Of a stretch of DNA of 64,000 bases, positions 26,462-35,180 are shown piece by piece. Under the pieces are notes generated by a model that worked only from the letters and a program-made list of their open reading frames with translations, ran no database searches and was not told where the DNA came from. Made by a program: the position numbers and the translations under genes. Position 1 is the stretch's first letter. Every line of letters starts with the position of its first letter. Source of the DNA: JACCTU01 sp963769665 (lineage in GTDB: Bacteria; Actinomycetota; Thermoleophilia; Gaiellales; Gaiellaceae); NCBI GenBank assembly GCA_963769665.1, contig CAVYMQ010000003.1, positions 682,001-746,000 on the forward strand, in the 5' to 3' direction.

Positions 26462-28792
26462 GTGCCGCCGCTCGCCGAGTACCGCCGCAAGCGCGACCCG
26501 AAGCAGACGCCCGAGCCGTTCGGCTCGAAGCGCAAGGGCAAGGAGCCGATCTTCGTCGTCCAGCGCCACGACGCTTCGCGGCTGCACTACGACTTCCGGC
26601 TGGAGATGAACGGCGCGCTCGCAAGCTGGGCGGTGCCGAAGGGCGTGCCGATGGAGCCGGGCCAGCAGCACCTCGCGGTGCACGTCGAGGACCACCCGCT
26701 CGACTACGCGACGTTCGAAGGCGAGATCCCGAAGGGCAACTACGGCGCGGGCACGGTGGAGATCTGGGACAGCGGCACGTACGAGCTCCTCGAGCGCAAG
26801 AAGAACGGCGGCCTGACCGTCCGGCTGCACGGCAAGAGACTCGACGGTGTGTGGACGCTCGTCCCGGCGAAACTCGGCGGCGAGGAGAAGAACTGGCTGA
26901 TCCTCCGCAAGCGCGACGAGCCGCAGGCCGAGTCGGAGCCGGCGAAGCGTCCGCGCCGCTACGCGCCGATGCTCGCCACGCTCGAGAAGACGGTGCCGAA
27001 GGGCGACGACTGGCTGTACGAGGTGAAGTGGGACGGCTATCGCGCACTTGCGTACGTCACCGGTGGGGACGTCGCGCTCTTCAGCCGCAACGAGAACGAC
27101 CTGACGGCTCGCTTCGCCGACGTTGCGAAGGCGATCGGCAAGGCGCTCCGCACGCCGAACGCCGTGCTCGACGGCGAAGTGTGCGCGCTCGACGAGCACG
27201 GCCGCGCGACCTTCTCCGCGATGCAGCAGGGCAAGGTGGGCACGAGGTACGTCTTCGTCGCGTTCGACGTGCTCGAGATCGACGGCGAGCCGGTGATCGG
27301 CCTCGAGCTGACGGAGCGGCGGAAACGTCTCGACGGGCTGCTGGACAAGCGCGTCAAGGCCGTGCAGTTCTCCGAGTCCTTCGACGATGGAGAGGCGCTG
27401 TTCGAGGTTGCGAAGCAGCAGAACTTCGAGGGGATCATGGCCAAGAGGCCGGACTCGACGTACCAGCCCGGCCGGCGGACGCGCGACTGGGTGAAGGTCA
27501 AGGCGACGAACAGCCAGGAGTTCGTGATCGGCGGCTACACGCGGGGAGAGGGCAGGCGCGCGGGCACGTTCGGTGCGCTCCTGCTCGGCGTCTTCGACGA
27601 GGGAAAGACGAAGCTCCGCTACGTCGGCAGCGTCGGCACGGGCTTCAACGACCAGGAGATCAGGCGCCTGCTCGCGCTGCTGCGCCCGCTCGAAACGAAG
27701 GAGCCGCAGTTCGATCTGGTGCCGAAGCCGCCGCGCGTGCGCAAGGGCGACATCGTCTGGGTGGAACCGAGGCTCGTCGCGGAGGTCGAATTCGTCGAGT
27801 GGACGCACGACCACCGGCTACGCGCGCCGTCCTACAAGGGGCTGCGCGAGGACAAGGGCCCGAGGGAGGTGCACGAGGAGGAGCCGCTGCCGACCGAGCT
27901 CCGCAAGGGCAACCGCGTGCTCAAGCTGTCCAACCTCGACAAGGTGTTCTTCCCGGTCGAGCGGATCACGAAGGGTGACCTGCTTGCGTACTACCGCGCG
28001 GTTGCGCCGGTGCTCGTTCCCCACCTGAAGGATCGGCCCTTCACGATGATCCGCTATCCCGACGGCATCGAGGGCAAGCACTTCTTCCAGAAGGACGCGC
28101 CCTCGCACATGCCGGACTGGATTCCGACGTTTCGGACGCTCGTCTCGACGCGTGAGTCACCGCGTAAGCAGAAGTGGGTCAACTTCCCCGTCGTCAACGA
28201 CGAGCTCGCGCTGCTCTGGATGGTGAACATGGGCTGCATCGACCTGAACGCGTGGTACTCGCGCGTCGACAAGCCCGAACGGCCCGACTTCGTGCTCTTC
28301 GACCTCGACCCGTCGCCGGACGTCGGGATCCGCGAGGTCGCGCAGGTCGCGCTCCTCGTCAAGGAGGCGCTCGACGCGTTCGGGCTCGTCGGCTTTCCGA
28401 AGACCTCGAGCGCCGACGGCATGCACGTCCTCGTCCCGATCGAGCGTCGCTACACCTTCGAGGACACGCGCCGCTTCTCGGAGGTCGTCGCCGGCGCGAT
28501 CGCGCGGTCGCACCGTGGGCTCGCGACGACGGAGTGGACGAAGTCGAAGCGCCGCGGCGTCCTGATCGACTCCAACCAGAACGGTGAGGGAAAGACGATC
28601 GCGTCGGTGTACGCGGTGCGTCCGCGCAGGGGGGCGCCGGTCTCGACGCCGCTTCGCTGGGAGGAAGTGAACGAGGAGCTCGACCCGACGCGCTTCACGA
28701 TGGAAGTCGTGCGGCGCCGGATCGAGGAGCACAGCGATCTGTTCGAAGGCGTGCTCAAGACGCGGCAGCGCCTGCCAGCCGCGCTCGGCTAG
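26462..28792 (+). CDS. ligD: Multifunctional ATP-dependent DNA ligase LigD
   Basis: End-joining enzyme of bacterial NHEJ. Domain order: 3'-phosphoesterase (residues 1-150, with HDASRLHYDFRLE), ATP ligase (about 165-470, adenylated Lys189 in EVKWDGYRAL), polymerase/primase (about 490-770, with FDLDPSPD). This PE-ligase-polymerase order matches Pseudomonas LigD, not the polymerase-first mycobacterial form. 776 aa from GTG 26462. No ku gene is in the window. Convergent with the HD-GYP gene, sharing CTAG. Confidence 0.93.
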   Translation: MPPLAEYRRKRDPKQTPEPFGSKRKGKEPIFVVQRHDASRLHYDFRLEMNGALASWAVPKGVPMEPGQQHLAVHVEDHPLDYATFEGEIPKGNYGAGTVEIWDSGTYELLERKKNGGLTVRLHGKRLDGVWTLVPAKLGGEEKNWLILRKRDEPQAESEPAKRPRRYAPMLATLEKTVPKGDDWLYEVKWDGYRALAYVTGGDVALFSRNENDLTARFADVAKAIGKALRTPNAVLDGEVCALDEHGRATFSAMQQGKVGTRYVFVAFDVLEIDGEPVIGLELTERRKRLDGLLDKRVKAVQFSESFDDGEALFEVAKQQNFEGIMAKRPDSTYQPGRRTRDWVKVKATNSQEFVIGGYTRGEGRRAGTFGALLLGVFDEGKTKLRYVGSVGTGFNDQEIRRLLALLRPLETKEPQFDLVPKPPRVRKGDIVWVEPRLVAEVEFVEWTHDHRLRAPSYKGLREDKGPREVHEEEPLPTELRKGNRVLKLSNLDKVFFPVERITKGDLLAYYRAVAPVLVPHLKDRPFTMIRYPDGIEGKHFFQKDAPSHMPDWIPTFRTLVSTRESPRKQKWVNFPVVNDELALLWMVNMGCIDLNAWYSRVDKPERPDFVLFDLDPSPDVGIREVAQVALLVKEALDAFGLVGFPKTSSADGMHVLVPIERRYTFEDTRRFSEVVAGAIARSHRGLATTEWTKSKRRGVLIDSNQNGEGKTIASVYAVRPRRGAPVSTPLRWEEVNEELDPTRFTMEVVRRRIEEHSDLFEGVLKTRQRLPAALG

Positions 28793-30186
28793 ACGGCGAC
28801 CGCGAGCTCGGGCTGCTCGCGGCGGAGCACGCGCTCGAGCGCCACGACGCAGCGCTCGTCGAACTGACGCCCCGCCTCTTCACGCAGGAGCGAGAGCGCT
28901 CGTTCGTGCGACCAGGCACCGCGGTAGACGCGCGGCGAGATCAGCGCGTCGTACACGTCGCAGGTGCCGAGGATCCGTGTCTCGAGGTCGAGCTGGTCGC
29001 CGAAGGCGCCGAACGGGTAGCCGGAGCCGTCGAGCCGCTCGTGGTGATCGCGGACGAGCCTGCGCACGGCGCCCGGGAACCCGAGCTGTGCGAGAAGCTC
29101 TTCGCCCCACTCCGAGTGGCGCTTGACGATCTCGTACTCCTCGTCCGTGAGCGCAGCGGGCTTGTTCAGGATCTCGTCGGGAACGGAGAGCTTGCCCATG
29201 TCGTGCAGGAGACCGCCGGCGGCGAGCACGCGCAGGCGCTCGGGCGGCAGCTGGAGCTCTTCGCCGACCTGCACGGCGCGCAGCGCGACTCGGCGCGTGT
29301 GCTCTCCCGTGTACGCGTCTCGCTCGGTGAGGCGTCGCGTCAGGGCGCTGACCTGTCCGCCGAAGAACGCTTCCTCCGCGGCGACGAGCTCACACGCGCT
29401 GAGGTCGCCGAGGAGCGGCCGCGACGCTACTGCACGACGGAGGTCGAGCGCGACCGGTACGCCGATCGCGGCGATCCCGAGCACCTCGAGCCCATGACCG
29501 AGCCACCAGCCGAGGTCGAGGTACGTGAGGAGGAGCGACGCTGCGAGTGCGCACGCGAGCCAGGCGGTGCCCACGACGACGAGCAGGTCCGCCGCCCGCC
29601 TGGTGAGGCGGTACGTGCGAAACGCGCGCCAGCCGACGAGCGCGTAGAAGGCGAGACCGACGCCGAGCGTGATCCACGCGGCGGTCGAACGAGGCTCAGG
29701 GACGCCCGGGACGGTGTTCGGGAACGCGAGCCCGACGAAGCCGAGTGTCGCGACTGCCGCGAGGAGGACGCCCAACATCACGAGCAGCGGCTTGACGGCG
29801 CGCGGGTGTCTGAGGATGGGAAGCGTGCAGAGGGCGAGCAGCACGCCTCCGGCGGGGATGGTGGCGGCACCGGAGAACGCGACCACGCCGTAGTCGTCGA
29901 AGAGCACGCCCGGCGTCGCGATCCCGTGCAGCACGAGCAGCGCTGCCATGACGGCGAACGCGGAGCCGATCATCACGCTGCGCCCGTCGTTGCGGCGGGC
30001 GGCGGCGACGGTGAGCACGATCGCCGCGATCGTGGCTCCGCCGGCGCTCGCGCCGACGAAGAGCGCATGCGCGACACCGCCCCAGGCGACCTTCTCGGAA
30101 GAGAGGAAATGAAGGAGCGCGGGCGGCACGATCGCGAGACTGATGCCCGCGGCGAGGACTGGTTCCCGGGTCAGCTGCCGCAGCAT
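28789..30186 (-). CDS. Membrane HD-GYP domain protein (putative c-di-GMP phosphodiesterase)
   Basis: 465 aa: seven or eight membrane helices (residues 10-270), then an HD-GYP domain with GEHTRRVA, LHDMGKLSVPDEILNKP and HHERLDGSGYP, the motifs needed for metal binding and c-di-GMP hydrolysis. The membrane part resembles no sensor I can name. ATG 30186 has AAAGG close upstream. No GGDEF partner is nearby. Confidence 0.87.
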   Translation of the reverse strand: MLRQLTREPVLAAGISLAIVPPALLHFLSSEKVAWGGVAHALFVGASAGGATIAAIVLTVAAARRNDGRSVMIGSAFAVMAALLVLHGIATPGVLFDDYGVVAFSGAATIPAGGVLLALCTLPILRHPRAVKPLLVMLGVLLAAVATLGFVGLAFPNTVPGVPEPRSTAAWITLGVGLAFYALVGWRAFRTYRLTRRAADLLVVVGTAWLACALAASLLLTYLDLGWWLGHGLEVLGIAAIGVPVALDLRRAVASRPLLGDLSACELVAAEEAFFGGQVSALTRRLTERDAYTGEHTRRVALRAVQVGEELQLPPERLRVLAAGGLLHDMGKLSVPDEILNKPAALTDEEYEIVKRHSEWGEELLAQLGFPGAVRRLVRDHHERLDGSGYPFGAFGDQLDLETRILGTCDVYDALISPRVYRGAWSHERALSLLREEAGRQFDERCVVALERVLRREQPELAVAV

Positions 30187-30245
30187 GACCTTTCAATCCT
30201 CGGCTCGGTCGGATGGGCAGGCGTCCCCCGGACGAGGGACTTGTG

Positions 30246-31481
30246 TCAATTGAGGCGCTTCGGGTGCCCGAGCGTGCCGAGCTGCGCGATGTCGCGCCGG
30301 AAGAACATCGACACCGTCCAGTCCGTGACCACCCGGAGCTTTCGGGTGAAGAGCGGCAGCTGGTAGAGGTGGTACGAGCGCGTGGCGAACCAGCCCGGGA
30401 AGCCGCGGAGCCGGATTCCAAAGATCTCCGCCACGCCCTTGAACCGGCCGAGCGTGGCGCCCTGGCCGATCATCCGGTAGGCGTAGGGCCCTGGCTTGCC
30501 CCCGAGGTTCTTGGCGAGCTGCCGCGCCTGGCGGAGGGCGTGCTGGCTGGTCGGAGGGTCCGGCGAGCCGGAGGCGCCGTTGACGACCCGGGCGCAGTCC
30601 CCGACGGCCCACGTCGCGTCCCTGCCCTCGACCCGCAGCTGCTCGTCGACCTTGACCCGGCCCCGCTCGTCGACCGGCAGGCCCCAGGCCGCGAGCAGCG
30701 GGTGCGCGCGCACACCGGTCGTCCAGACCAGCGTGTGGGTCTCGATCCGCTCGCCGTCGGAGAGCGTCGCCGACTCCGCGTCGAGCCGCTCGAGCCGCGT
30801 GCCGGTTCGCACCTCGATCCCGCGGCGGGCGAGGAGCTTCGACACGTACGCCGCGAGGCGTGGCGAGAGCTCGTGCAGGATGCGGTCGCTCGCCTCGACG
30901 AGCACCCAGCGCTGAGGTGCGGCTCGCAGGCGCGGGTAGAAGCGGAGCGCGTCGCGGACGAGGTCGTGGAGCTCGGCGAGCGCCTCGACGCCGGCGTAGC
31001 CCGCGCCGACGAAGACGAAGGAGAGATGCGGCGTTCCGGGCGCGAGGTCGGCGGCTTCGAGCTCGGCGAGCACGTGGTTGCGGAGCGCGATCGCGTCGGC
31101 GAGATCGTTGAAGCCGAGTGCGTGCTCGGCCAGCCCCGGAACGGGTAGCGTGCGCGCGACCGAGCCCAGGGCGAGCACCAACCGCTCGTAGCGCACCTCG
31201 AAGGTCCCGGCATGCGACTCGACCGCGACCGTGCGCGCCGCCTCGTCGAGCGCGGTCGCAGAGCCCACGACGAGCTCCGACCGTGGGCACATCATCCGCA
31301 GCGGGACGACGACGTGGCGGGGCTCGAGCGTCGCAGAGGCAGCCTCCGCGAGCAGCGGGCGAAACAGCATGAAGTTCTCCGGGCTGACGATCGTCGCCTC
31401 GCCCACGTGCCGCGCGAGGATGCTGCCGGCGTAGCCGCCGCCGACGATCAGCGTGCCGTTTCGAGCCTCGCGCTCGGTCAT
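30246..31481 (-). CDS. Type II NADH dehydrogenase-like FAD oxidoreductase
   Basis: Pyridine-nucleotide-disulphide family flavoprotein, probably NADH:quinone oxidoreductase NDH-2. The FAD fold starts LIVGGGYAGSILARHV, the NAD fold is VFVGAGYAGVEALAEL, and the FAD-closing motif is WAVGDCARV. A hydrophobic C-terminal tail (RVVTDWTVSMFF) fits peripheral membrane attachment. 411 aa. ATG 31481 is 17 bases from the divergent gene. Confidence 0.85.
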   Translation of the reverse strand: MTEREARNGTLIVGGGYAGSILARHVGEATIVSPENFMLFRPLLAEAASATLEPRHVVVPLRMMCPRSELVVGSATALDEAARTVAVESHAGTFEVRYERLVLALGSVARTLPVPGLAEHALGFNDLADAIALRNHVLAELEAADLAPGTPHLSFVFVGAGYAGVEALAELHDLVRDALRFYPRLRAAPQRWVLVEASDRILHELSPRLAAYVSKLLARRGIEVRTGTRLERLDAESATLSDGERIETHTLVWTTGVRAHPLLAAWGLPVDERGRVKVDEQLRVEGRDATWAVGDCARVVNGASGSPDPPTSQHALRQARQLAKNLGGKPGPYAYRMIGQGATLGRFKGVAEIFGIRLRGFPGWFATRSYHLYQLPLFTRKLRVVTDWTVSMFFRRDIAQLGTLGHPKRLN

Positions 31482-31498
31482 GGGGTTATCGTCGCAGC
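31482..31498. promoter_or_regulatory. Divergent ndh / SLOG start region
   Basis: Seventeen bases separate the two start codons. TATCGT (31487-31492) ends 6 bases before GTG 31499; the opposite strand has GACGAT 6 bases before ATG 31481. Both transcripts are predicted leaderless. Confidence 0.45.
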
Positions 31499-31945
31499 GT
31501 GGGCGCGGTCCATGTCTCGGTGATCGGCAGCGGCGTCGAGCACGAGGCGCGCGCAGAGGAGGTGGGGCGGCTGCTCGCAGAGCGTGGGGCCACGGTGGTC
31601 TGCGGCGGGCTCGGCGAGGTGATGGCCGCCGCCGCCCGAGGTGCGAGGTCGGCAGGCGGGACGACGATCGGGATCCTCCCGGGGACTGCGCGCGAGGATG
31701 CGAGCGAGTGGATCGACCATGCGGTCGCGACGGGCATCGGCCACGCACGGAACCTCGCGGTCGTCGCGTCCGGCGACGCGGTGATCGCCGTCGGCGGCCG
31801 GTGGGGGACGCTGGCCGAGATCGGTTTCGCCCGGGCGCTCGGGCGGTACGTCGTGATCCTGGAACCCGGCCTGGAAATCGAGGACGTGCCCCGCGCAGCG
31901 ACGCCGGCCGAGGCGGTCGAGCTGGCGCTCGCGGCCGCGCGCTGA
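31499..31945 (+). CDS. TIGR00725-type SLOG/Rossmann nucleotide-binding protein
   Basis: 148 aa. GSGVEHEARAEEVGRLLAE and CGGLGEVMAAAARGA start a LOG/SLOG fold; IAVGGRWGTLAEIGFA corresponds to the PGGxGTxxE ligand loop of lysine-decarboxylase-like proteins, partly changed. The family is not biochemically defined; nucleotide handling is an inference. GTG 31499; the stop overlaps the next ATG by one base. Confidence 0.75.
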   Translation: MGAVHVSVIGSGVEHEARAEEVGRLLAERGATVVCGGLGEVMAAAARGARSAGGTTIGILPGTAREDASEWIDHAVATGIGHARNLAVVASGDAVIAVGGRWGTLAEIGFARALGRYVVILEPGLEIEDVPRAATPAEAVELALAAAR

Positions 31946-32079
31946 TGTTCAAGCCGCGGGAGTCCCGCGACGGGAAGGTCAAGATCTACGGGTGCTCGCC
32001 GGGGTGCCTGCTCGTCTCGCTCGCGCTCTCGATCTTCCTGACGCTGGCGCTGAACGGCTGCATCAGGCTGCTCGGCTGA
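31945..32079 (+). CDS. Small single-pass membrane protein
   Basis: 44 aa: a charged N-terminus (MFKPRESRDGKVKIYG), a CSPGC motif, one hydrophobic helix (LLVSLALSIFLTLALNG) and another Cys. The ATG shares an A with the upstream stop (TGATG), so it is coupled to the SLOG gene. Function unknown. Its 3' end overlaps the convergent dimethylargininase by 17 bases. Confidence 0.6.
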   Translation: MFKPRESRDGKVKIYGCSPGCLLVSLALSIFLTLALNGCIRLLG

Positions 32080-32887
32080 GCGGCCGCGTCAGGCAGGTCG
32101 GCCCGCCGTCGCCCTTGCGCGAGAGCTCCTCACCCGGATAGACGCGCACGTCGACGCCCGCGGCTTCCAGGCGTTCGCGCGTCTTCGGGTTGCCGTCGAG
32201 CGTGAGCGCGACGCGCGGCGCGAGCGCGAGCACGTTGCACGCCATCGACTCGAACTCGTCGTCGGGAACCTCGACGAAGCCGACCCCGCGCTGCTCGAGC
32301 AACTCGACGAGGCGGACGGGCATGAGCGGCAGGTAGACGACGGCGAGGTCGTCCGCGAGCGGCGAGATCAGCGAGAGCATGTGCATCACCTCGTCACGGC
32401 CGTGGTAGTGCGGAAGGTCGACGGCGAGCACGTCGACGTCGAGGAGCGCTGCGCGCAGTGCGTCGACGCCGGCGTCGTTCGTCCGGTAGCCGCGGCCGAC
32501 GACGAGCGTGTGCTCGTCGAGCCAGAGCATGTCACCGCCTTCCGCCGTTGCCGGCGCCTCCAACCGCGCGAGCACGTCGACTCCCGCGGCGGCGAAGTCG
32601 CGCTCGATCGCGTCGACCTCGACCCGTCGCAGCTCCTTGCCGGGTCGGAGCAGGACGGCGCCGCGGCTCGTCACGGCGGCCGGGTCGTGGACGTAGATCG
32701 CGTCGAGCGCCGAGTCGAGCGGCTCGCCGACGAGGACCTCAGCGCCCGCGCCTTCGAGCGCCGCGACCAGGGCCTCGTGCTCTTCGACGATGCGTACCGG
32801 GTCGGGTGCGGCACGCCAGCCGTACTCCTGCCAGCGCTCGACCCCGCCGGGCCGCCGCACGAAGACGCGGCGGAGTGGCGCGGTCAT
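32063..32887 (-). CDS. Dimethylarginine dimethylaminohydrolase-type amidinohydrolase
   Basis: 274 aa of the guanidine-modifying superfamily. Visible are EGGDMLWL, a His in DLPHYHGRDEVMHML and the C-terminal nucleophile Cys in GGPTCLTRPLSR. The closest role is hydrolysis of (methyl)arginine to citrulline. ATG 32887 lies two bases after the ECF42 sigma stop, so it is the last gene of the ECF42 operon. Confidence 0.8.
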   Translation of the reverse strand: MTAPLRRVFVRRPGGVERWQEYGWRAAPDPVRIVEEHEALVAALEGAGAEVLVGEPLDSALDAIYVHDPAAVTSRGAVLLRPGKELRRVEVDAIERDFAAAGVDVLARLEAPATAEGGDMLWLDEHTLVVGRGYRTNDAGVDALRAALLDVDVLAVDLPHYHGRDEVMHMLSLISPLADDLAVVYLPLMPVRLVELLEQRGVGFVEVPDDEFESMACNVLALAPRVALTLDGNPKTRERLEAAGVDVRVYPGEELSRKGDGGPTCLTRPLSRAA

Positions 32888-32889
32888 CG

Positions 32890-34098
32890 TCACGCCAGCG
32901 ATTCTAGGCGCCCCTCCAGGAAGCGACGCTCGACCGGGTTCGTCGCCAGCTCGAGCGCACGCCGGTACGCGGCGGCGGCTTCCTCCGCCCGCTCGAGCCG
33001 GCGCAGGAGGTCGGCGCGGGTGGCGTGGTAGAGGTGGTACGAGTCGAGTCCTGACAGTCGGTCGACGGCGTCGAGGCCGACATCCGGGCCGCGTGCCATC
33101 GCGACCGCGACCGCCCTGTTCAGCGAGACGACGGGCGAACCCGTCAGCTCTTCGAGCCGGCCGTAGAGGGCGGCGATCTGCTCCCAGTCCGTGTCGTCGG
33201 GCGTCTCGGCGCGCGCGTGGAGCGCAGCGATCGCCGCCTGCAGCTGGTACGGCCCGGGCCGACGCCGCGCCATGGCGTGCTCGAGCATTCGGAGCCCCTC
33301 GTCGATCTTCGCGCCGTCCCACAACGTGCGGTCCTGTTCCTCGAGCAAGACCAGCTCGCCGCCCGTGCCCACGCGCGCGTCCCGGCGCGAGTCCTGGAGG
33401 AGCATCAGCGCGAGCAGTCCCAGCACCTCGGCCTCGTCGGGCATCAGCACCGCGAGGAGCTTCCCGAGGCGGACCGCGTCGTCGCAGAGGTCGCGCCGCA
33501 CGAGCTCCTCGTCGGAGGTCGCGGCGTAGCCCTCGTTGAAGACGAGGTAAAGGACGGCGAGCACCGAGTGCAGCCGCTCGGTGAGCAGATGGTCGGGCGG
33601 CACGCGGAACGGGATGCCCGCGTCGCGGATCTTGCGCTTCGCGCGCACGAGCCGCTGTGCGAGCGTCGACTCGGGGACGAGGAACGCGCGCGCGATCTCG
33701 GGCGTCTGAAGCCCACCGACCTCGCGCAGCGTCAGTGCGACGCGGGCCTCGGGCGCGAGCGCGGGATGGCAGCACGTGAAGACGAGGCTCAGCCGTTCGT
33801 CGGGGATCGAGCTCACGTCGTCGTCCTCCTCGGTTCGAAGCTCCTCCAGTCGCGCGAGCAGCTCGGTCTTCCGCGCGAGCGTGCGCTCGCGCCGGATGCG
33901 GTCGATCGCGCGGTTGCGTGCGGTTGCGACGATCCATGCGGACGGGTTGCGCGGGGTCCCGTCGCGCGGCCAGCGCTCGAGTGCGGTCACGAACGCCTCC
34001 TGCACCGCGTCCTCGGCGAGCTCGAAGTCGCCGAGAACGCGGATCAGGATCGAGACGGCGCGTCCCCATTCCTCGCGGAAGAGGGACTCGACGCTCAC
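32890..34098 (-). CDS. ECF42-group sigma factor with C-terminal extension
   Basis: 402 aa. Region 2 (DFELAEDAVQEAFVTALERWP, ARNRAIDRIRRE) and region 4 (TLREVGGLQTPEIARAFLVPE) occupy the first 190 residues. A helical TPR-like extension of about 210 residues follows (FNEGYAATSDEELVR ... YRRALELATNPVERRFLEGRL), diagnostic of ECF42. This group is not paired with a classical anti-sigma and is linked to DGPF/YCII proteins, three of which lie just upstream. GTG 34098 overlaps the YCII stop. Confidence 0.9.
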   Translation of the reverse strand: MSVESLFREEWGRAVSILIRVLGDFELAEDAVQEAFVTALERWPRDGTPRNPSAWIVATARNRAIDRIRRERTLARKTELLARLEELRTEEDDDVSSIPDERLSLVFTCCHPALAPEARVALTLREVGGLQTPEIARAFLVPESTLAQRLVRAKRKIRDAGIPFRVPPDHLLTERLHSVLAVLYLVFNEGYAATSDEELVRRDLCDDAVRLGKLLAVLMPDEAEVLGLLALMLLQDSRRDARVGTGGELVLLEEQDRTLWDGAKIDEGLRMLEHAMARRRPGPYQLQAAIAALHARAETPDDTDWEQIAALYGRLEELTGSPVVSLNRAVAVAMARGPDVGLDAVDRLSGLDSYHLYHATRADLLRRLERAEEAAAAYRRALELATNPVERRFLEGRLESLA

Positions 34099-34460
34099 TC
34101 GGCGATCGGGCGGATCTCGACCGAGCCGGTCGTCGCGACGGGCACGCGCTGCGCGAGCTCGATCGCCTGGTCGAGGTCCTTGCACTCGGCGATGAAGTAG
34201 CCGCCGACCAGCTCCTTCGTCTCGGCGAACGGGCCGTCGGTGACCGTCGTCTCGTCGTCGCGGACGCGCACGACGCGCGCCTTGTGCGGAAGGTCGAGCT
34301 CGAGGCCGTCGAGCTCGATCCCCTGCTCACCCGCCCAGCCGAAGAGCGCGTTCCAGCGCGGGATCTCCTCGGCGCGGAGCGCCGCCGCCTCGTCGGGCGA
34401 CAGGCCGCGCCAGGAATCGACGGCGGCGCCGTCGTTGTTCAGCAGCAGGAAGTACTTCAC
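34095..34460 (-). CDS. YCII/DGPF-domain protein 1
   Basis: 121 aa YCII-related protein with the hallmark VTDGPFAETKE and GGYFIAECKDLDQAI. These ferredoxin-like proteins accompany ECF42 sigma factors; their activity is unknown. GTG 34460 overlaps the preceding paralogue's stop as GTGA. Confidence 0.85.
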   Translation of the reverse strand: MKYFLLLNNDGAAVDSWRGLSPDEAAALRAEEIPRWNALFGWAGEQGIELDGLELDLPHKARVVRVRDDETTVTDGPFAETKELVGGYFIAECKDLDQAIELAQRVPVATTGSVEIRPIAE

Positions 34461-34807
34461 GGCGCCTCCTCCTCCGCTGCGGCGCGCAGCTCGACCGACC
34501 CGTGCCACGCGCCGGGGATCCTCGCGGCGAGCTCCGTCGCCTCGTCGAGGCTCTCGACGTCCAGGACGAAGTAGCCGCCGAGCTGCTCTCGCGTCTCCGC
34601 GAACGGCCCGTCCGTGACGACCGTCTCGCCATCGCGGACCCGCACTGTCGTCGCCGCCCGCGTGGGAGCGAGCTCGTCGCCGCCCGCGAGCTTGCCGTTG
34701 GCCGCCTGCGAGAACGAGCGGTACTTGCCGTACCACTCTTTGCGCTCGTCCTCCGACAGGCGCTCCCAGTTCGACTCGTCGGACCAGATCAGCGCGAGCA
34801 CCTTCAC
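34457..34807 (-). CDS. YCII/DGPF-domain protein 2
   Basis: 116 aa paralogue with VVTDGPFAETREQLGGYF. Middle member of three; both ends overlap neighbours by 4 bases (GTGA), so the set is translated as a coupled unit. Function unknown. Confidence 0.85.
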   Translation of the reverse strand: MKVLALIWSDESNWERLSEDERKEWYGKYRSFSQAANGKLAGGDELAPTRAATTVRVRDGETVVTDGPFAETREQLGGYFVLDVESLDEATELAARIPGAWHGSVELRAAAEEEAP

Positions 34808-35151
34808 GCTCGCGCCTCCGCGGGGATCTGCATGATCGCCCGCACCTCGACCGTCCCGAAGCGCGCCGACGGGATCTTCGCCGCCCACTCCGCGGCTTCC
34901 TCGGGCGTGTCGACGTCGATCACGTAGTAGCCGCCGAGCTGCTCCTTCGTCTCGGCGAACGGGCCGTCGCTCAGGCTGATCTCGCCCTCGCGCACGCGCA
35001 CGGACTGCGCGGTGCGGCTCGGCTGGAGCGGGGCGCTCGAGACGAGCTTCCCCGAGGCCTCGAGCTCGTCGGTGTACGCGAAGTACTCCTGCATCAGCCC
35101 TTCGCGCTCGCCGGCGTCTGCGTCGTCGTAGATCAAGAGCACGTGCTGCAT
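34804..35151 (-). CDS. YCII/DGPF-domain protein 3
   Basis: 115 aa paralogue with LSDGPFAETKEQLGGYYVID. First gene of the ECF42 operon: it has a GGAGG ribosome site about 8 bases before ATG 35151 and follows a promoter-like ECF42 motif. Starts MQHVLLIYDD. Confidence 0.87.
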   Translation of the reverse strand: MQHVLLIYDDADAGEREGLMQEYFAYTDELEASGKLVSSAPLQPSRTAQSVRVREGEISLSDGPFAETKEQLGGYYVIDVDTPEEAAEWAAKIPSARFGTVEVRAIMQIPAEARA

Positions 35152-35180
35152 CTCGCCCTCCAATCGGTTTCTTGCATCCT

